From Acanthaster planci (taxonomy: Eukaryota; Echinodermata; Asteroidea; Valvatida; Acanthasteridae), in assembly GCF_001949145.1 (NCBI RefSeq), contig NW_019091416.1:2370599-2434598 (forward strand): DNA of 64,000 nucleotides, given 5' to 3'. Below the pieces are notes generated by a model. That model saw only the letters and a list, made by a program, of their open reading frames with translations, was not told the origin of the DNA and searched no databases. Positions 55,454-64,000 of the stretch are shown in pieces. A program made the translations under genes and the position numbers. Position 1 is the first letter of the stretch, and every line of letters starts with the position of its first letter.

Positions 55454-57098
55454 CTTGGCAAATCTATGCTGGTTTGAGCAGAGCAAATTCACAATGATGC
55501 CGTCGGTTCTTCGAAAAACTTGTTTATTGTAGAGGGCGCTATGCAAATTTATGGACGGTGTCGGTACGTACGGTGGTGAGCAGGGATGTGATGTCAGCTT
55601 GATGATAGAAGAATAGAGGGCGCAATTTACAAAAATCGGTGTTTTGTTGTTTTAGGGTGGGTCACGCCCGCGCCTTAGCACGATTGTGCGTATACTGTTT
55701 AGTTTAAAACAATAAATAAAGAGGGCATTTTGGTCTCCGATTTCACTTTCAGATTTTAGCCGTCGTCCGACAATTTTTCCAGTATAATCTTCAAAACAAA
55801 TCCCAGCTCCGTGTCCAGTACTGATCTTAGGATTAGTTCCCGAGTTGCTGCGTGCTTAGTGAGGCGTCTACATCACCACTGATTTCAATGTGCTTGAAGT
55901 TTGGAATGCTCTCTAAATGTTCCAACAATGTACTGCTGAGAATGAGTCTGAGCCCAAAGACGCCAAGTGACGGGGACAAACACGAGTTTGGGGGGGGGGG
56001 AATGTTCTAAAATCAAAGAGTTTTACGTTGATCGTCTGTTGCCCAAGAGTCGATAAGGAGAACAGCGCAGAAGGCGGGGGTGAGAAAGACGTAATTGTCG
56101 GATTGTCCGATAGACATAGTGGCAATATGCCTAAGGTCTACAAAAAAAGCCAGGTCCTACGGAAAACATGAGGGCCTGTCAAAAAGTATACTATAAATCA
56201 GACACAATAATTATTTCAGTGTTGATATAAAGGAGAGGCACCGACACCACCATCGCACTATTATCGAAGAAATAAGGATCATTTATAAAATGCCGGTGAT
56301 GCCCGAGTGTTAAAAGAAACTCTCATTTCTAGAATATTGGCAACAAGGAAATACTAAGCCCCGAGCTGGACCAAGAGAGGGCGCAATTTCCTGGAAACGG
56401 AGGCTCCTTTAATGAGAACGGGGGGGGGTGTTGTGCGACAATTTCCTGGCAATGGAGGATAATTTAGTGGGAACCAGGCTGGGTACTGCACTTCGCTGAG
56501 TTAATAGCCGTCTCCTGTTTCAAACTTGGAATAAGTGATACTCCAAACGGTCAGTCCGCATTAACGGCGTTAATTTTCTTAAAGTGATTGTTCCTTCAAA
56601 TTTCAGGCAGCTGTTTTTAGCAAATGATTCTTTACATCTTCGTATCATGCACAGACGACAATCCGCGTTGGTGATTCTATTCAAAATGACACACACAAGA
56701 CTTGAAATAAAAATTTCCAGGCTGTTTTAATCAGAACTTGTAAACATTTTGGGAATAATTCAAACATCACACATCGAAAGAGTTTCAGCTTCCCTTAAAT
56801 TTCACATAAAAAGCGAAAACCAAATCAGACGCAAAGCGAAACGGAACAAGAGGACACAAAAACTGACGTTTAGTTTTACCAGGCCTAGCTACTCCATGCA
56901 CCTAAAACTGTGTTAGCTCCCATACATGTAACCAGAAGTTTTTCTTGGCTATCAATGTTTATATGTGCATGAGTTGAAAATCAAAACAAAAGACCTCTCA
57001 CCAGACAATTAGTTAAAAATTTTCTGAAGCATGTTAAAATATTCCTTTACTTTTTCTATCAGTTTCCACAAAATTCCCTTTTAAAAACAAATTTTAGT

Positions 57099-57219
57099 CT
57101 ATTTGTTACTTGTACACGAGTTTGCAATCAGTGCCACAGCGTCCAGCAATGCGGTAAACTGTGGGAAAATCCAAGCAGCTATACAAGAACTCAAAACTCC
57201 GATGATTACTTCATGTTTT
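57099..57219 (-). CDS. Possible terminal exon encoding a hydrophobic C-terminus
   Basis: After a good acceptor (TTATCCTTGCAG) the minus strand is open for 39 codons to a TAG. It encodes KHEVIIGVLSSCIAAWIF then PQFTALLDAVALIA, which would suit a membrane segment. There is no partner exon that I could find and no recognised homologue, so this may be chance. Confidence 0.22.
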
Positions 57220-58515
57220 CTGCAAGGATAAAAAACACAGAATCATAATTTAGGAATAAATACATCTCCACTTTCATCAGCCTGAAATGCTTTTGTTGTT
57301 TTTATGAGGTGGGTTGCAAAAATCAAATTTGACGACATAGCAAAGTTGCGGTTTTCCCGGCAAATTGCATCATTGTTTGTTCGTATTCCAACGATTGTTT
57401 CTCAGCTAGCTGCTCCTACGTTTCTTTTTCATACGATAGAGTCTGCAAATTCGTTTACAGGCGTCGAATACCGGTAGTGCAAATTTATTTTAGAGTTAAT
57501 TTCATTCAATTGAGCAGTGCATAACCGTCATTCGATTGAGCGCTGGGTGAATGGAATGAGAAATGCCACCCGAATTCCTCTTCCGTTTTGGTCTATGGGC
57601 AACCATGTGCGCATTTTGAGCCTTCAAATTGGAAAACTTCGAGACTATAAGCAAATTAAGATCCTTATAGAACAGAAAAGGAGATTCAAAGTAGAGAACA
57701 AGCTAAAAACGTGTCCCACGTGTTGACTTGAATGTATATTTTTATATATCTCAAACAAATTGCACTTCAAGAATACAGTGTATCCAATACTGATTGCGCG
57801 TTTAAGAAACTCTCCCTGGGCCTTCATCACGGACGCTGCAAGAAATATCCTTTAGATGCAGTTTACTCATTTGTAAATTACTTATTTTATACACAAGAAA
57901 CACACTCTGCATGTATACTAAGAGTTTTAGAATGCTCTTAAGCTTATTTTTTTTGGTCACATTTTTAAAGTAATGTTTTTGTTTTCATGTTTTTTTCTAT
58001 TTTTCCCGTCCTTTTTTAGGCATTTCCCCACTTTGCCATTTGTGTAATGAAGTTACTTCACGTTAATAATTGTTTTACAACTCAAACAGAAACAAATGCA
58101 AATTAGCAAAGAAATGTTTCCTTTCATGTTTTGCATAAATTGGTCACAAAGAAAAATAGATTAAAAGATTTAGCGTTTTATGAATAACGTTGCACGAATC
58201 TGCTAAAATGCTTGCCGATTCACAAAACTGAACGCAAAAACACATACCGCAGGAGCGTCCCCGCGAATTTGAATGCTTTTTGCGTGTTTTTCAAAATACA
58301 ATGCTGACCCTTCAAATGCTCATAGAATGAAACTGAATGATCAGTTGTGCTCTTTGAATGGTGATGTAGATCGTCAATCAATTTCGTGCTAATTTGAATG
58401 AAATTGTCGCTAATTCGTGTGCGAAAATGTTAAACTCGGCCGGGAAAACCTATATTAGGCCCAGGCCTATGTGGATGCTTGTTCCAGTGTGTGACGTTGT
58501 TCCATTACTTTGGGT

Positions 58516-59052
58516 CAGGGCCCAATTTCACGGCGCTTCTTACCGCAAGCGAAAAATCGGCACTTCCCGTAGCAGAAAAATTCTCAGTTTTGGCTTGTGC
58601 GCATGCGTACATCCCGTAACAAAGGATTCTGCGCTTAAAGGGTTATCCGGTTCGTAAGTGACTTTTAAGGCCGTGTCCGAAACAGGCCTCCAGAGCTACG
58701 GCTAGGTGTATTGTCTGCGCGTCTCCACGCATTTCCAATGGAGTGAAGACGTAGGCCTAGCTCTAGACAAGAGATTCGGATACAGCCAAAGTCACAAAGG
58801 CGGACGTGCCATAATTTGCAGGCTCCCATTGGACGATCGCTGAAGCTGCGCGTCAACTTCCGGTTCCATGGTTCCACGTAAACAGCGATCAATGCATGTA
58901 ACTCTATGTGCAGTGGGCGTGGTTTAAACTGAAGTGACGCCACATTTACGAACCGGAGTAGCGCAAAAAAATTTCTGCTTGCGCGGTTAGTGCAGAAAGG
59001 AGATCCATAAGCGCAGAATTCTGCAGTAAGCAGCGTCTTGAAATTGGGCCCA
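58516..59052. mobile_element. TIR element with GGGCCCAATTTCA ends, containing a nested element
   Basis: The left end AGGGCCCAATTTCACGGCGC and the right end (reverse complement GGGCCCAATTTCAAGACGC) are terminal inverted repeats. Subterminal parts also pair: TTCTGCGCTTA and CCGGTTCGTAA occur on both arms. Nothing in it resembles a transposase. A second inverted-repeat unit lies inside at 58658-58795. Confidence 0.75.
58658..58795. mobile_element. Inner inverted-repeat element nested in the previous one
   Basis: The outer bases GTGACTTT and AAAGTCAC pair. The arms continue with GGCCGTGTCCGAA on the left and, reversed, GGCTGTATCCGAA on the right, then AGCTA-type words. It sits between the arms of the larger element, so either it inserted later or both are halves of a compound palindrome. 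Confidence 0.6.
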
Positions 59053-59392
59053 GTCCATCGTGGGTTAAAAATTCAGTACAGCATCTTGCAACTTTGTGTG
59101 TGTGTAACGGGGCCAATGGGGCTCTGGTAAGACGCAGTGGGTCAGTAAATTGAGTGGACATTGCCAGGATGTGCGGTCAGTATCAGCCGGCTTACGAGGA
59201 ACTGTCTCGCGATCTGCCTGCAGTTAAGCATGTGGAGGGGTTGCAGAAGGATTGGACGGACGGATCTCCAAGGAATGCGCCATGCCCAATAATCATGATC
59301 AGTGCTTTGAACAAACGACAATAGTGCGGCGGGCCATTTCATCCCACTAACAAAGACATCGTAGACAGGACAGACCCTCTCGGGCATTAATT

Positions 59393-59692
59393 TTGCTCTG
59401 TATTAACAATCACCGTCCGCAGCAGACATCTGCAGTCCTACCTGGCTTGCAAACCGAGCCCATGTCAGTGACCATGTCTACACCCTCCTCGGAATGCAGC
59501 GTCGACTCTGAGCAGCATTGCGAGATTAGGAAGCTTTGGTCGAGCAACAATAGACTGTGGTCCGATGATCTAACACCACAGATTCTCGACAGTTTGCTCA
59601 AACTGCTAAAGAGCTCAGCAAAATTGTTACTGGGTTATCTTAAAAATAATGACGCCATGAACTGGAACAAGAAGTGGGGATTTTGTATATAA
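59393..59692 (+). CDS. Open reading frame of uncertain status
   Basis: The frame of 99 codons has balanced, protein-like composition in its second half (CEIRKLWSSNNRLW, ILDSLLKLLKSSAKLL). It resembles no family I recognise, no splice partner was found, and it is surrounded by transposon relics. A transposon-derived fragment is possible. Confidence 0.18.
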   Translation: MLCINNHRPQQTSAVLPGLQTEPMSVTMSTPSSECSVDSEQHCEIRKLWSSNNRLWSDDLTPQILDSLLKLLKSSAKLLLGYLKNNDAMNWNKKWGFCI

Positions 59693-59787
59693 TGAAAATG
59701 TTGTTAAAGGTTAAAACATAGTCGATCTTGTGAACGGCATTTTGAAAAGTAAAACACGCTTGGTTGCATTCGGAATCCGGTATTTTA

Positions 59788-59874
59788 CGCGCGGTTTCAG
59801 GCGTGGTTTCAGGCGTGGTTTCAGGCGTGGTTTCAGGCGTGGTTTCAGGCGTGGTTTTAGGCGTGGTTCCACGG
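59788..59874. repeat. 12-base tandem repeat (GCGTGGTTTCAG), about 7 units
   Basis: Near-identical 12-base units run from about 59788 to 59874, the first (GCGCGG) and the last two diverged. As the unit is a multiple of three, the minus strand reads as repeated Lys-Pro-Arg-Leu, but no gene context supports translation. Confidence 0.9.
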
Positions 59875-60776
59875 GTGGAGGAGGGGCCTGATTGTGTCTA
59901 GCACCCCTCAAAAACAATGCAAAAAATAAATGAAAAAGGCTGGGAAATGTTGAATTTGCAGTAGCGAAAGTTAAAGGTTACGTCACCTGCGAGCGGTATA
60001 GCCCCCCAAAATACCCCACTGTCTCACGTGCCTGCGTGGTTTAGCGAAATCTACTGTACCCAGAAATATTGTCGGAAAGGAAGCACTACGAAGCATCGTT
60101 AGGAAATAGGAGTAGATTGGTTGGGTTGAAAAACGATTACTCCATGAAATTCCGAACCCCGTTTCATCTTTAAACAGCTTAATCGACTCGGTAGCGGCCC
60201 GGAATTGTATCTAACCTATTACGAACAAAGAAAAGAATTCAATGAGAAAGTCTGTGATACCAAAGATGCCATGGCATATTCCCAATAGAAAAGACTGCTT
60301 AATTTCTCGTGAAATAATACGAGTTTTTTTTAGAACAGGGTAACTTGGTTCCGCGAAAGCACGAAGAAGCCGAAAAATTTGAAATAGCCGTCGACTGGGC
60401 TGGGCAAGCAATAGATACTGGGAAGAAAAATCCCCGATTTTGTGATCACCCTTCAAGATCTATGTGTTCACGCTGCCATGGGAAGCCGAAGTCAAGAACG
60501 AGAACTGGACACCGGCGGAGGGCGCATCACTCGCGAAATTGAGAATCGGATTCCTACACACAGAAAGGCACGCGAGAGGACGGTTTTCTCCAACTTCGAT
60601 TTTGTGCCCAAATTGGCCATCCCCACCGGGCAGTAAGACATATGGTAGATAGCCAAGGAGAGGGGGCGTGAGTTAACAGCGACCCTTCAGAATTGATTTG
60701 TTTGTGGTCGCTGTTCGTCGCTCCATGATCTTGCTGAAGGAAACAAACTTGACGCCAAAAGCCAACTTTGAAGAGT

Positions 60777-62944
60777 TTACCTAGAAAGCAAGGCTATCAG
60801 AGTGGCTTCTCTTTCGCTCTGCAGAAAAGCCAAAGATTCAAATCCGTCTATCAAAGTCGAAATATCGTCTCTGGTGATCGGGAAGGTGTATGGAAGGGGA
60901 GTCCCACTCCTAAAATGTGTTTTTAACAGCTCACCTTTCAAGTAGTCCAAGACTTGTCCCACAGTTTTCAGCTCTTCCGCTTTTTCGTCTGGGATTTCCA
61001 CCTCTGCAAACAAGATCACATTAATTTCTGTCAAGATCATCAACCAACCGACGGACTGACCAACAGCCTTCGCGCAAACAGGGATTGAACCAAAATAAGA
61101 TTGGAAATAAGAAAAAGAACAGTATAATTAAAGTATAAAGCAATCAAGAAAAGGCAAAATTCTAGGTAAGAGCACAACGATGGGAAGGCACGAAACCCCC
61201 TAGAAAAAAAAACACACACAAATGCAACACCAGGAGCGTACCCCGCACCCCGATATTTGCACGCCCTACCGACGTTCGCACGGTTCGATGTTTAAAGTTC
61301 AGGAAAATCCCAGGCCCAAGACGGTCTTTCAACCTTATTCTCCCCATCGTACTTTCCCGAAAGTTCCTCATCATCAACCGAAAATTTCGTAAAAGCTTTC
61401 TCTCCTTTTGTTGTAAAGAGATGGGGACTTGATGCCAAGACAACACAAAGCAGCGCGCCAGCTGTCCCTCGTGGTTTTTTTTTTGGAGAAAACACGGGAT
61501 GAGTCAACGGTAAAGAGTGAGTAGCACCACCTTCAGACTTTGGAACCAAAATGGCTGCTCATGTTTGGACTACAGCATGCAGCTATTTGTGTCAATATTG
61601 CTCATGTGCACGGACTCATAATGCGCCATTACGGTCTCCAACGATTGAGACATTCGTCGTAACTCTCTCTATAAACTTTGGCTGTGCCTTTCACGGGGTC
61701 CGTCCATGATGTACCTGTTGGCACGTACGAGTGGGCGTAGATTGGCGACGAGTACTCACTGCGTATGGGGGAGGGGTTCTGAAGCAACGCGCACGACGCA
61801 CACAAAATAGTTACGCCCAATAGGGCGATTCCCAATGGTGCGCCTCCAAGAATTTGCAACGCATTGACCAATCGCAAGGCGCAAAATCTGTCGACCCTTT
61901 CCAAACACGCATTGGGTCGACAGATTTCGCGCACTGTGATTGGACAATGCGTTGTAGGCTCTTGGAGGCGCGCCGTTGTGAAACGCCCGTATTTAGCTCG
62001 ACAAATTGTACTGAAATCTATGTATGTCATAAAAGTGATACTACTTGGGTAGTAAAAGTATCAGCTTTTATTCACCAAAATCGTCAGCACACACCACTTT
62101 ATCTTACTAAGGGTCTACGCAATACCCGTGGAACAAGTCAAAGCATGTAATGTGCATACGTACAAGAAAATGTAGGCGTCTAAGCCACTGCATGCTTAGT
62201 GGGTACAAAACAATTTTTTGCGTACGTACTTGCCAGGACGGCTTCATACAAAAAAGTTGAAGCAGAGAAATATGCAAAATGGAAAGGACAATGACAGCAC
62301 GATGCGACGGGCGACTGCACGACGCGACGAACGACGCAACGAGAATGACAATGTAACGACGCGATGGCATAATCCAAAGGAGCCGTCATGCAATGGTATC
62401 GTACGGTTTCGTGGCCTATGGGAGAAACAAGATTGTTATGTCAGATCTTTGCCAACGTTTGTGTTGGGCAGGCCTAGATCTCAGACCTACCGAATTCCTC
62501 CTCGAAAGCCATCACGAGTTCCACCGTGTCTAGACTGTCAGCGCCAAGATCTTCCACAAAACCAGCTTCCGCAGTGACCTGGTCAATTAAGGGTTACACA
62601 CGTTCATTCAGTGATAATTCTTGTGGGTAAAAATAATGCAGATCAGTGCTATCAGCTCGTTCATACGCCGATTCATAAACTCTAAGCAAGTTCGAGCTGA
62701 CGCGGTGTCAGGTTCTTTCCAGCCTTTTTTTCAAATGCCAAAGTGACCCACTGGCTCTATCCACAGACTCCGTCTGAAAAGGTAAACCCCAAACAAGTTC
62801 TTAAAAATGAGTTCTGAAAAATTGCATTAAAGATCGTGTTTCACTTAAAATAGGAAACGAAAATGGGAATAAAAAAGTACTCACTTTCGCCTCATCGACG
62901 CCTAGTTGTTCCACAGTTATCTTAACAACCCTTTCCTGAATAGT
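60777..62944 (-). CDS. Acyl carrier protein, bacterial/plastid-type, with introns (5' exon uncertain)
   Basis: ACP carries growing acyl chains on a 4'-phosphopantetheine attached to the serine of DSL. Inferred exons, start to end: 62885-62944, 62491-62578 and 60777-61003; phases 0 and 1 agree and all sites are GT-AG. The first exon encodes [20 protein letters not shown]. The second encodes [10 protein letters not shown] then [18 protein letters not shown], and the third [20 protein letters not shown]. This is the complete four-helix ACP fold. About 45 extra residues follow helix 4 ([15 protein letters not shown] ... ATLIALLSR), unusual for ACPs. The stop overlaps a donor-like TCTAG|GTAAAC, so another 3' exon is possible. 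Animal mitochondrial ACP (NDUFAB1) usually has GLDSLDQVEIIMAMEDEF instead. The start codon lies in an upstream exon. Confidence 0.85.
61819..61993. mobile_element. 175-bp foldback MITE, copy 2 (ACP intron)
   Basis: Same family and same length as 50429-50603. It starts AATAGGGCGATTCCCAATGG and ends TTGTGAAACGCCCGTATT, and nearly the whole length folds on itself around GTCGACCCTTTCC. It sits in the intron between the second and third ACP exons. Confidence 0.85.
62297..62365. repeat. CGACG-rich degenerate repeat (ACP intron)
   Basis: CACGATGCGACGGGCGACTG and following words repeat a CGACGCGACG theme, like the patch at 24761-24885. No longer structure was resolved. Confidence 0.45.
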
Positions 62945-63563
62945 CTGCAGGGTGGATGAAAAAGTGTTTTGAATTCCATCGGTGTTTCGTCTTTCTACTG
63001 CGCATTTTTAAATATACAGCTTGAATTCTGTCTCTGAAGACGCTTTCAGTTGTGCGTACTTAAAAGTTGACTTTCCCCACAACCCTTTTCCGGCACGCTA
63101 CACTAAACGTCCACGTTTGAAGCAACTGGCAGCCCTCCTGATGGCATTATTTTTTAGTCTAAAAGTTTTGGGTTAATAATAAAATCTGCGAAGTCGATTT
63201 ATGGGGGATTCGTGATCATCTGTCCACAGAAGAAAACCTTATTTGAACATTATTAAAATGCAGTCTTTGCCATTTATCCGTCCGTGATCCGTGAGCCTTT
63301 TATCCGTCCAGCAAGACAAATACGAGCAAAGCATTTACAGATATATTTTGAGAGCGGTTGACCGGATACTGAGGGCTCTGAGAAAGGCTGTGGTTATTTC
63401 AGGTTCGAAGTATAATCTTTCAAAATTCAAAACCTGCAATAAATTATCAAGTCAAGAAAGTTAACAAAGACAGTCCTTCAAAGTTTTTATTTTAGGCGCC
63501 TCGTAGTAGCTTGACGGAACGACGAAGGGGAAGTGACTTAGAAACATCCATTTTGGCAGATAC

Positions 63564-63605
63564 TTTGGCAATAGAAAACCATCTCTGAACGTTCAATCTG
63601 CTCAT
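63564..63605 (-). CDS. Candidate first exon of the ACP gene (mitochondrial-type leader)
   Basis: A minus-strand ATG at 63605 begins MSRLNVQRWFSIAK, basic, amphipathic and free of acidic residues, as in mitochondrial transit peptides. GCCAAA|GTATCT offers a donor in phase 0, matching the ACP exon that opens at 62944 after ACCCTGCAG. The frame could also run on to a later donor. Placement rests on composition and phase only. Confidence 0.3.
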
Positions 63606-64000
63606 GTTCTGCAATCTGAGAAGCAGTTGGAACTTTAACCACACGTTGGCAGTATCATGGCAAACAGCTGTTGCCTACTTTTAGAGATCACTGCGACGTG
63701 ATATATCTTCCGTCTTCTCTCATAGAGTGCAGAAAAGTAGAAAAAAAAAACATGTCCACAATGTTAGTAGTGGGGGGGGACTGCTCAGCACACTTTGACC
63801 TTTGATCAAAAAGGGAGAAGGTCATAAATATGCATAAGTATAATAATAATATGATATTGATATGAATAGGAATGAGGTGTAAGAAAACCTTTTGTGCATT
63901 CACTGAAATCTAATCAAAATAACAAAGAACAGCCTCTATGGCGCAAGCCACGCATAACCTATCTGTCGACGCCCAAGCTAGAGGAAATATGGGTGCGTTC
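63606..64000. other. Right flank, nothing assigned
   Basis: An open frame on the plus strand begins at 63939 (MAQATHNLSVDAQARG) and runs to the window edge, too short to judge. A G-run (TGGGGGGGG) is at about 63770. No other feature was seen. Confidence 0.3.

Larger units (their letters stand above)
55454..60776. other. Intergenic stretch between WBP11 start and the ACP gene
   Basis: It contains the WBP11 promoter, where no core element was recognised. It also holds transposon relics at 58516-59052 and a 12-base tandem array near 59790-59870. Two weak exon candidates, at 57099-57219 (minus) and 59393-59692 (plus), are listed separately. Confidence 0.45.

Noticed and set aside
59711-59917. 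Minus-strand peptide with repeated KPRL
   Set aside because: Explained entirely by the 12-base tandem array; no gene context.
61629-62030. Minus-strand open frame ending [14 protein letters not shown], preceded by an acceptor-like TTGCTTCAG at about 61783
   Set aside because: Its phase does not fit the flanking ACP exons and its first part is MITE sequence; no homologue recognised.

Overview
This is a 64-kb piece of an animal nuclear genome, with spliceosomal introns (GT-AG, many phase 1), two assembly gaps (16878-17242 and 41450-41493) and many short non-autonomous DNA transposons. The gene content suggests an invertebrate deuterostome: an SGSH lysosomal sulfamidase, a FOXJ1-type forkhead factor, a WBP11 splicing protein, and a large modular receptor. 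An echinoderm-like animal is my best guess. The palindrome TAGGCCTA occurs 13 times in non-coding DNA, which I associate with such genomes, but I cannot confirm the species.

Layout. (1) 1844-9298, plus strand: SGSH, five coding exon positions, with the fourth present as two tandem alternative copies. (2) 9299-14947: no gene seen. (3) 14948-27891, plus strand: a single-pass membrane protein with eight thrombospondin type-1 repeats, two laminin-G-like modules, one Ig-like domain, a transmembrane helix and a disordered tail of about 450 residues. Its 5' end was not found and one exon runs into a gap. (4) About 30270-37252, plus strand: FOXJ1, a probable non-coding first exon and two coding exons that split the forkhead domain at the usual place. 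(5) 37253-45941: no gene seen. (6) 46074-55453, minus strand: WBP11, ten coding exons, complete. (7) 55454-60776: transposon relics and weak exon candidates. (8) 60777-62944 (perhaps to 63605), minus strand: an intron-containing acyl carrier protein whose phosphopantetheine site looks bacterial or plastid-like.

These genes do not form a pathway. SGSH degrades heparan sulfate in lysosomes, FOXJ1 drives motile ciliogenesis, WBP11 acts in pre-mRNA splicing and ACP carries acyl chains. Human SGSH and FOXJ1 both lie on 17q25 (from memory), so their proximity here may be conserved linkage.

Most notable: the mutually exclusive SGSH exon pair, one copy keeping and the other losing a conserved cysteine pair; the unusual TSR/LamG/Ig receptor; the bacterial-type ACP; a perfect 70-bp inverted repeat in a WBP11 intron; a decayed duplicate of the WBP11 C-terminal coding segment just past its stop; and several MITEs with legible target-site duplications or nesting.
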